A stretch of 39,574 nucleotides of DNA, taken from assembly GCA_023255415.1 (NCBI GenBank), contig JALRIN010000022.1:10217-49790 (forward strand), in the 5' to 3' direction. Position 1 is the first letter of the stretch. Every line of letters starts with the position of its first letter. The notes beneath the pieces are model-generated. The model did not search any database and was not told the origin of the DNA. It saw nothing but the letters and a program-made list of their open reading frames with translations. Both the position numbers and the translations under genes were made by a program. The stretch comes from Cypionkella sp. (lineage in GTDB: Bacteria; Pseudomonadota; Alphaproteobacteria; Rhodobacterales; Rhodobacteraceae). Of the stretch, positions 33,780 to 39,574 are shown in pieces.

Positions 33780-34603
33780 GCTGCATCGACACCATTGCAG
33801 ACTATGGCCTGCGCTCGATCGGGATCGGGGCCAAGCTATTGCCGCGCACCGATTTCACCCTGTGCCAACAATTCACCCTGATCGGATCGGGGCTGATCTG
33901 GAACGTCTATTTCGCGGTGCTGGCGCTGTTCTTTGGCTTTTTTCTCGCCAATATGCTGGCGCTTGCCCGCATTGCCCACAGCCCGATACTTCGCAAACCG
34001 GCCGATTGGTTTGTGTTTGTGTTTCGCGGCTCGCCCCTGTTCATCCAGTTCTTTTTGGCCTACGAACTGCTGGTCTTGCTGCCTCGCTCTGGCGTTAATC
34101 TGTTGGGGCTGACGGTGGAAACCTCTTGGCTGACGCGGGCCTGGGCGGGGGCGCTGATCGTGCTGTTTCTTAACACTGCAGCCTATTCGGCCGAGATTTT
34201 CTACGGCGCGCTGCAATCAATTCCCAAGGGCGATCTGGAGGCTGCCGAAGCCTATGGCCTGACCGGATGGAAAAAATTCACCCGTGTGCAATGGCCCACC
34301 ATGCTGCGGCTGGCTTGGCCCAGCTATACCAACGAAGCGATTTTCATGCTGCAATCGACGACGCTGGTGTTTTTCTCGGGCTTTCCGGCCTTTGGGCAGA
34401 TGGGCGATGCGCTCTATTACGCCAACTATTTTGCCGATAAGACCTTTAACCCCTTTATCCCCTATCCGATCATTGCGTTTTACTTTGTGATCCTGACGCT
34501 GATCGTGATCTGGGGCTTTGGTCGGGTGAACCGGCATTTGAACCGACATTTGCCGCAAAACGAGCAAAGCAGAATTCGCTTGCGTCCGCAGTTGCTCCGA
34601 TAG
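33776..34603 (+). CDS. ABC transporter permease (HisM type)
   Basis: This is the second PAAT permease subunit, 275 residues, with five to six membrane segments. The EAA loop reads LEAAEAYGLTGWKKFTRVQWPTM. The membrane segment with FRGSPLFIQFFLAYE holds the family's PTT-like loop. It overlaps the first permease gene by four bases. After it a 143-bp gap holds a palindrome and a possible short reading frame, then the first ligase gene. Confidence 0.9.
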   Translation: MSCIDTIADYGLRSIGIGAKLLPRTDFTLCQQFTLIGSGLIWNVYFAVLALFFGFFLANMLALARIAHSPILRKPADWFVFVFRGSPLFIQFFLAYELLVLLPRSGVNLLGLTVETSWLTRAWAGALIVLFLNTAAYSAEIFYGALQSIPKGDLEAAEAYGLTGWKKFTRVQWPTMLRLAWPSYTNEAIFMLQSTTLVFFSGFPAFGQMGDALYYANYFADKTFNPFIPYPIIAFYFVILTLIVIWGFGRVNRHLNRHLPQNEQSRIRLRPQLLR

Positions 34604-34612
34604 TAAGCTATT

Positions 34613-34622
34613 TTTGATCAAA
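34613..34622. promoter_or_regulatory. Palindrome TTTGATCAAA in the permease-ligase gap
   Basis: A perfect 10-bp palindrome lies just after the HisM-type gene and about 125 bases before the first ligase gene. It could be an operator for an amine-responsive regulator, but a single short palindrome is weak evidence. Confidence 0.25.
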
Positions 34623-34657
34623 TTGCGAGACTGCTACAACGGCAGCCGCCGGGATCA

Positions 34658-34750
34658 ATGCAAAAGGATAGGGTCAAGGGCATGATCCAAACCTTCCGCT
34701 GGCCAGTTTTGGCAGGTGTGGCAGGTGGTGTGCTCTCCTGGAAAACATGA
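34658..34750 (+). CDS. Candidate short coupled reading frame upstream of the first ligase gene
   Basis: A 30-codon frame (ATG at 34658; an alternative ATG at 34682 gives 22 residues beginning MIQTFRWP) ends at a TGA overlapping the ligase ATG at 34747. The peptide tail WPVLAGVAGGVLSWKT is hydrophobic. AGGG lies eight bases before the 34682 ATG. It could be a leader or a short membrane peptide, or chance. Not in any family I recognise. Confidence 0.3.
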   Translation: MQKDRVKGMIQTFRWPVLAGVAGGVLSWKT

Positions 34751-36087
34751 TGAAAGATTGGCTGAGAAAGCATCCCAACGTGCGCACGATTCGTGTCGCT
34801 GCGGCGGATTTGAACGGGCAAGCCCGCGGCAAACGCGTGCCCGCCCGCTATGCAGATAATGTGGTTAAGAACGGCACCCGCTTTCCGTTTTCGGTGTTGA
34901 ACCTTGATATTTGGGGCGAAGATATCGACGATAGCCCTTTGGTTTTTGAACAGGGTGACCAAGACGGCATCCTGCGCCCAACCGAGCGCGGCTTTATGCC
35001 GATGCCCTGGCTTGAAGCACCAACAGCGCTGCTGCCGATCTGGATGTTTCGTGAAAACGGCACGCCCTACGAAGGCGATCCGCGCCATGCGCTGCGTGCT
35101 GTGGTTGACCGCTATAAGGCGCGCGGACTAACGCCGGTTTGCGCGATCGAACTCGAGTTTTTCCTGATCGACGATTCTGGCAAGACCATGCAGGTGCCGG
35201 CAAGTCCGCGCTCTGGCAAGCGCCGCAAGGCCGCCGAGACGCTGTCGATCCGCGCGCTTGACGCTTTTGATACCTTTTTCACCGACCTTTACGACGCCTG
35301 CGAAGCGATGGACATTCCCGCCGATACCTCGACCTCCGAGGCAGGTTTGGGCCAGTTTGAAGTCAACCTGATGCATTGCGACGACGCCCTTCGCGCCGCT
35401 GATGATGCCTTGTTCTTCAAGATGTTGGTGAAAGGTCTGGCGCGCCGCCACGGCTTTGCCGCCAGCTTTATGGCGAAACCCTATGCAGAATATTCCGGCT
35501 CGGGTCTGCACACGCATTTCTCGATATTGGATGAGAAGGGCGAGAATATCTTTGACAGCGGCGGGCCAAAGGGCACGGCAGCGCTGAAACATGCGGTCGC
35601 GGGCTGCTTGAACGCGATGCATGATTCCGCGCTGATCTTTGCGCCGCATCAAAACAGCTACGAGCGTTTGGTGCCGGGCAAACACGCCCCCACCGCCATT
35701 GCTTGGGGCTATGAAAACCGCACCGCAGCCATTCGCATTCCCGCCGGCAACCCCGCCGCGCGCCGGATCGAGCATCGCGTGGCAGGCGGCGATGTGAACC
35801 CCTATCTGATGCTGGCCGCGATCCTTGGATCGGCGCTTGACGGGATCGAACATCAGATGGAGGCACCGCCCCCGATTGTCGGCAATGCCTATGCCATCGA
35901 CGATCTGCCCGAGATTCCAACGACTTGGGCCGAAGCCATCGACGCGCTGGAACAAAGCACCATCGTGCCGCGCTTTCTGCACCCCGAGCTGATCAAGAAC
36001 CTTGTGTCGACCAAACGGCAAGAGCTGCATTATACCGCCGAGTTGAACCCGCAAGAGTTGATCGAACTTTATCTCGACACTGTGTAA
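34747..36087 (+). CDS. Glutamine synthetase-family gamma-glutamylamine ligase (PuuA-like), copy 1
   Basis: This enzyme of the glutamine synthetase fold probably joins glutamate to an amine such as putrescine using ATP. It has 446 residues. GS motifs are ELEFFLIDD (metal Glu), SEAGLGQFEVNL, GSGLHTHFS (ammonia/His loop), PHQNSYERLVPG and ENRTAAIRIP. The AADLNGQARGKRVPA N-terminus is typical of the PuuA type rather than true GlnA. The start may be the first or second of two adjacent ATGs. It is 29% or more unlike copy 2 by eye (I did not align it). It sits before a class-I amidotransferase. Confidence 0.85.
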   Translation: MMKDWLRKHPNVRTIRVAAADLNGQARGKRVPARYADNVVKNGTRFPFSVLNLDIWGEDIDDSPLVFEQGDQDGILRPTERGFMPMPWLEAPTALLPIWMFRENGTPYEGDPRHALRAVVDRYKARGLTPVCAIELEFFLIDDSGKTMQVPASPRSGKRRKAAETLSIRALDAFDTFFTDLYDACEAMDIPADTSTSEAGLGQFEVNLMHCDDALRAADDALFFKMLVKGLARRHGFAASFMAKPYAEYSGSGLHTHFSILDEKGENIFDSGGPKGTAALKHAVAGCLNAMHDSALIFAPHQNSYERLVPGKHAPTAIAWGYENRTAAIRIPAGNPAARRIEHRVAGGDVNPYLMLAAILGSALDGIEHQMEAPPPIVGNAYAIDDLPEIPTTWAEAIDALEQSTIVPRFLHPELIKNLVSTKRQELHYTAELNPQELIELYLDTV

Positions 36088-36100
36088 CATCGACACGCAT

Positions 36101-36128
36101 CTTCCCCCCTTGACCCCAAGGGGGGAGG
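36101..36128 (+). repeat. C/G-rich hairpin between ligase and amidotransferase genes
   Basis: A 12-bp stem (36101-36112 with 36117-36128, one G-T pair, loop ACCC) lies 13 bases after the ligase stop and 38 before the amidotransferase ATG. It has no T-run, so it may pause or process the transcript rather than end it. Confidence 0.6.
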
Positions 36129-36166
36129 CTGCGTTAGCTAAGACGACCTTGCAAAGCGGAATTCCT

Positions 36167-36847
36167 ATGCTGATCGGCATCCTTCAAACTGGCCAAGCTC
36201 CAGATGTTCTGATCGAAAAATCGGGGGATTACCCCGATATGTTCGAACGGCTGCTGGCGGGCTACGGTTTTGCCTTTCGCAGCTATCGCGTCCTGGACGG
36301 AGAGTTTCCCGCCGATGTGCAGGCCTGCGACGGCTGGTTGATCACCGGCTCGCGGCATGGCGCCTATGAAGATCATGCTTGGATCCCGCCGCTGGAAGCC
36401 TTTATTCGCGACGCCTATGCAGCCCATGTGCCGCTGGTGGGGATTTGTTTTGGCCATCAGATCATTGCCCAGGCCATGGGCGGGCGGGTCGAGAAATTTG
36501 CAGGCGGATGGGCGGCAGGCGCGACCGATTATGATTTTGAAGGCGAAAAGATCACGCTGAACGCTTGGCACCAAGATCAGGTGACGCAAAAACCCGAAGC
36601 TGCGCGGGTGGTGGGGCGCAATGCCTTTTGCGAGAACGCCGCCCTGCTTTACGACGACCGCGCCTTTACGGTGCAGGCACATCCCGAATTTGAACCCGAA
36701 TTTGTTGACGGTCTGGCGCAGACGCGCGGACGCGGCGTGGTGCCGCAACCGCTGCTGGACGCTGCCACCGCCCGCCTTTCCAACCCTTTGAATTCTGCCA
36801 CCATGGCCGCCCGCATCGCGGCCTTCTTTCAGGCCAAACGCAGCTAA
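36167..36847 (+). CDS. Class-I glutamine amidotransferase
   Basis: This cytosolic enzyme of 226 residues has a GMP-synthase-like GATase fold. Catalytic residues are C94 (GICFGHQ), H172 and E174 (QAHPEFE). It should hydrolyse a gamma-glutamyl amide. Location between two PuuA-like ligases suggests it may release glutamate from a gamma-glutamyl intermediate, as PuuD does, but the nucleophile context GICFGHQ differs from PuuD's GICRGxQ (from memory). The ATG at 36167 was chosen over the open frame to 36110, which falls in the hairpin. Exact substrate unknown. Confidence 0.85.
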   Translation: MLIGILQTGQAPDVLIEKSGDYPDMFERLLAGYGFAFRSYRVLDGEFPADVQACDGWLITGSRHGAYEDHAWIPPLEAFIRDAYAAHVPLVGICFGHQIIAQAMGGRVEKFAGGWAAGATDYDFEGEKITLNAWHQDQVTQKPEAARVVGRNAFCENAALLYDDRAFTVQAHPEFEPEFVDGLAQTRGRGVVPQPLLDAATARLSNPLNSATMAARIAAFFQAKRS

Positions 36848-36894
36848 GCCCTTTGCCATCAGGCCAGGGGTAACCCGCAAAAATAGTGTGACCC

Positions 36895-38250
36895 ATGTCG
36901 AAATGGACCGACCAACTGCCAGAGGCAGCCCGAGACTACATCGCAGGCCGTCGTGTGGACGAAGTGGAATGCGTGATCGGCGATATTGCCGGAGTGGCGC
37001 GCGGCAAAGCCATGCCTGCTGCGAAATTCGCGCATCAAACCAACTACTTCCTGCCAAACTCGATCTTTTTGCAGACCATCACGGGCGAATGGGCCGACAG
37101 CCCGTTCGACGCCTTTACCGAACCAGACATGATCCTGGAGCCTGATTTTACCACCGCCACAGCAGCACCTTGGACGGCGGATGTGACCTTGCAAGTCATC
37201 CATGACGCCAAGGATCAGCAAGGCAATCTGGTGCCCTTTGCGCCGCGCAACCTGCTGCGCCGCGTGATGCAGCTTTATGCCGATCAAGGCTGGACGCCGG
37301 TTGTCGCCCCCGAGATGGAGTTTTTCCTGACCGCGCGCAACATCGACCCTAACCAGCCGGTGATCCCGCCAATGGGGCGCTCGGGACGGCGGGCTGCGGG
37401 CAAGCAGGCCTATAGCCTTTCGGCGGTGGATGAATACGGCAAGGTGATCGACGATATCTATGATTTCGCCGAAGCCCAAGGCCTTGAAATCGACGGCATC
37501 TTGCAAGAAGGCGGTGCGGGCCAGATCGAGTTGAACCTCGCCCATGGCGACCCGGTGCGGTTGGCCGATGATGTGTTCTTCTTCAAACGCCTGATCCGCG
37601 AGGCCGCGCTGCGCCACGATTGCTTTGCCACCTTCATGGCAAAACCCATCGCCGGAGAGCCGGGTTCAGCCATGCATATCCACACCTCGGTGATCGATAG
37701 CAAAACTGGCAAGAACATCTTCTCGGACAAAAAAGGCGAAGAGACCGAGGCGTTTTTGCACTGCATCGCAGGCATGCAAAACCACCTGACCGGTGCCATC
37801 GCCCTGCTTGCGCCCTATGTGAACAGCTACCGCCGCTATGTGCCCGATTTCGCAGCCCCGATTAACCTTGAATGGGGCCGTGACAACCGCACCACAGGGC
37901 TGCGGGTGCCGATCTCGGCCCCCTCGGCGCGGCGCATCGAAAACCGCCTGCCGGGGATGGATTGCAACCCCTATCTCGGCATCGCAGCCACGCTCGCCTG
38001 CGGCTATCTGGGCCTGATGGAGAAAAAGCAGCCCCGCCCCGAATTCAAAACCAACGCCTATATCGACAGCGACGATATCCCCACCAATATGGCCGATGCG
38101 CTGGACCTACTGGAGGAAGACGCAGCGCTTTGCGAAGTGCTGGGGGCAGATTTCGTCAAGGTCTACACCTCGGTAAAGCGCAATGAATACAAAGAGTTCT
38201 TGCAGGTGATCAGCCCTTGGGAGCGCGAGCACCTGCTGCTGAGCGTCTAA
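36895..38250 (+). CDS. Glutamine synthetase-family gamma-glutamylamine ligase (PuuA-like), copy 2
   Basis: This second GS-fold ligase has 451 residues and is divergent from copy 1. Motifs are EMEFFLTARN, EGGAGQIELNLAHG, GSAMHIHTS, APYVNSYRRYVP and DNRTTGLRVP, with the GxGK-type RGKAMPAAKF in the N-terminus. It likely forms gamma-glutamylated amine from ATP and glutamate. The PuuB-like oxidase follows after one base, so translation is coupled, supporting a role in gamma-glutamylputrescine-type breakdown. Having two ligases suggests two substrates or a mixed oligomer. Confidence 0.85.
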   Translation: MSKWTDQLPEAARDYIAGRRVDEVECVIGDIAGVARGKAMPAAKFAHQTNYFLPNSIFLQTITGEWADSPFDAFTEPDMILEPDFTTATAAPWTADVTLQVIHDAKDQQGNLVPFAPRNLLRRVMQLYADQGWTPVVAPEMEFFLTARNIDPNQPVIPPMGRSGRRAAGKQAYSLSAVDEYGKVIDDIYDFAEAQGLEIDGILQEGGAGQIELNLAHGDPVRLADDVFFFKRLIREAALRHDCFATFMAKPIAGEPGSAMHIHTSVIDSKTGKNIFSDKKGEETEAFLHCIAGMQNHLTGAIALLAPYVNSYRRYVPDFAAPINLEWGRDNRTTGLRVPISAPSARRIENRLPGMDCNPYLGIAATLACGYLGLMEKKQPRPEFKTNAYIDSDDIPTNMADALDLLEEDAALCEVLGADFVKVYTSVKRNEYKEFLQVISPWEREHLLLSV

Positions 38251-38251
38251 G

Positions 38252-39553
38252 ATGAACCTCCTGCACGCCAATGACGACGCGGGGCAATACCCCAAGTCCT
38301 ATTACGCCGCCACCCGCAGCAATCTTGCGCCCTTCCCGCAGCTGCAAGAGGCAATCAGCGCTGATGTCTGCATCATTGGTGCGGGCTACACCGGACTGTC
38401 AGCCGCCCTGCATCTGGCGCAAAAGGGGCTGCGGGTGGCGGTGCTCGAAGCGCATCGGGTCGGCTTTGGTGCCTCTGGGCGCAACGGCGGGCAGGTCGGA
38501 TCAGGCCAGCGCCAAGATCAAGACTGGCTGGAAAACACCATGGGGCTGGATGCCGCCCACAGGCTCTGGGATCTGGCGCAAGACGCCAAAGCACTGGTGC
38601 GCGATCTGATCAGAACCCACGCCATGCCCGTCACCTTTCATCCGGGCGTCGCACATGCCTGCTGGAGCGAGGCCGAGGTGCGACACTCCCACGCCTATGC
38701 GGCAAAACTGGCGAAAGACTATGGCTATGACCAGATCGAACCGCTGGACCGCAGGGCCATCCGCAAGCTGATCGGCTCACAAGCCTATCAAGGCGGCGAT
38801 CTTGATCATGGGGCGGGCCATATCCACCCGCTGAATTTTGCCATCGGCCTGGCAAAAGCCGCGAAAGACGCGGGCGCGCAGATCTTCGAACTGTCCGAAG
38901 TCCTCGCGCTGGACAAGGGCCCACAGCCCTTGGTGACAACTGCGCAGGGCCAAGTCAGCTGTAGCCATGTTATCCTCGCAGCCAATGGCTATCTTGGTGG
39001 GCTCAACCGCGAGGTCGCGGCAAAAGTGATGCCGATCAACAACTTCATCATCGCCACCAAGCCCTTGGGTGCGCAGGCGGCGCAGATCCTGTCGCAGCCC
39101 ATTGCCGTGGCCGATACCAAATTCGTGGTGAACTATTGGCGCCTGTCCGAGGACAACCGCCTGCTGTTTGGCGGTGGCGAAAGCTATGGCTACCGCTTCC
39201 CTGACATCTTGAAAGCGGTGTCAAAACCGATGCTTGCGGTTTATCCGCAGCTGCGCGACACCCCAATAGACTATGCTTGGGGCGGCACGCTCGCCATTAC
39301 CCTTAATCGCATGCCCTGCTTTACTCGGCTTGCGCCGAATATCCTCTCGGCCTCGGGCTATTCTGGCCACGGTGTCGCCATCGCCACGCTCGCCGGTAAA
39401 CTCTTGGCCGAGGCCAGCCTCGCCCCATCCGCCAGCTTTGATCTGATGGCAAGCCTGCCGCAACCGCGCTTCCCAGGTGCAGGTGGTCTGCGCTGGCCCT
39501 TGTTGGTGCTGGCGATGACCTGGTTTTCGCTGCGTGACAAATTAGGGCTCTAA
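38252..39553 (+). CDS. puuB: FAD-dependent amine oxidoreductase (PuuB-like)
   Basis: This DAO-family flavoenzyme of 433 residues is likely gamma-glutamylputrescine oxidase, making an aldehyde, ammonia and peroxide. The FAD-binding GAGYTG is at 43-48 (CIIGAGYTGLSAALHL), then GFGASGRNGGQVGSGQ (RNGGQ typical of PuuB) and HVILAANGYLGGL. The C-terminal part ASGYSGHGVAIATLAGKLLAEA is typical. It lies one base after the second ligase stop. An aldehyde dehydrogenase (PuuC) is not seen within the window. Gene symbol by family resemblance. Confidence 0.85.
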   Translation: MNLLHANDDAGQYPKSYYAATRSNLAPFPQLQEAISADVCIIGAGYTGLSAALHLAQKGLRVAVLEAHRVGFGASGRNGGQVGSGQRQDQDWLENTMGLDAAHRLWDLAQDAKALVRDLIRTHAMPVTFHPGVAHACWSEAEVRHSHAYAAKLAKDYGYDQIEPLDRRAIRKLIGSQAYQGGDLDHGAGHIHPLNFAIGLAKAAKDAGAQIFELSEVLALDKGPQPLVTTAQGQVSCSHVILAANGYLGGLNREVAAKVMPINNFIIATKPLGAQAAQILSQPIAVADTKFVVNYWRLSEDNRLLFGGGESYGYRFPDILKAVSKPMLAVYPQLRDTPIDYAWGGTLAITLNRMPCFTRLAPNILSASGYSGHGVAIATLAGKLLAEASLAPSASFDLMASLPQPRFPGAGGLRWPLLVLAMTWFSLRDKLGL

Positions 39554-39574
39554 GCCTTTCATCTTGGTCTAAAT

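Overview
This window is a GC-rich piece of chromosome, probably from an alphaproteobacterium of the Rhodobacteraceae. The evidence is the codon bias, the order hflK-hflC-degP and secG-pyrG, a DUF1178, a DUF2842, and a large 719-residue protein of a type I recall mainly from Rhodobacterales. The genus cannot be fixed from the sequence. I found no rRNA, tRNA, CRISPR array, insertion sequence or prophage. Genes are dense and no gene-free stretch exceeds 300 bases.

Layout. At 1-1493 are two tandem PotD/PotF-type polyamine-binding protein genes, the first cut by the window edge. A terminator and an amidase gene follow (1625-3031). On the minus strand (3026-6064) lies a probable operon of a histone-deacetylase-like amidohydrolase and two glycosyltransferases. 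From 6221 to 7801 run a Nudix hydrolase, a DUF1178 protein and a short-chain dehydrogenase. On the minus strand (7795-8819) are an adrenodoxin-type ferredoxin and a secreted FG-GAP protein. From 9024 to 10201 are a peptidoglycan-binding lipoprotein and an HD-domain protein. The minus-strand block 10255-16237 holds rpiA-gor-hflK-hflC-degP, concerned with redox and membrane-protein quality control. From 16411 to 20862 come mntH (behind a palindromic Fur-family-like operator), a glutathione S-transferase, L-serine dehydratase and an EamA exporter. Thiamine pyrophosphokinase is convergent with the last of these. Next are the large repeat-containing protein (21618-23777), purA with DUF2842 on the minus strand, a VOC protein, secG and pyrG.

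A conspicuously AT-rich single-gene insert lies at about 28220-29050. It carries a predicted HEPN-domain protein (R208...H213) with an N-terminal segment resembling a TBP/DUF3378-like fold. It looks horizontally acquired, sits between housekeeping genes pyrG and rlmJ, and is the best candidate for an undescribed (possibly defensive) element. rlmJ, a TerB-like gene and a PhnD-like gene follow.

The right end (31302-39553) is one co-directional locus: a HisJQMP-type ABC importer with an internal terminator/attenuator after the binding-protein gene, two divergent glutamine-synthetase-like gamma-glutamyl ligases, a class-I glutamine amidotransferase between them, and a PuuB-like FAD amine oxidase. 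The likely role is uptake and gamma-glutamylated breakdown of a polyamine or related amine. The window therefore has amine-uptake or amine-catabolism genes at both ends.
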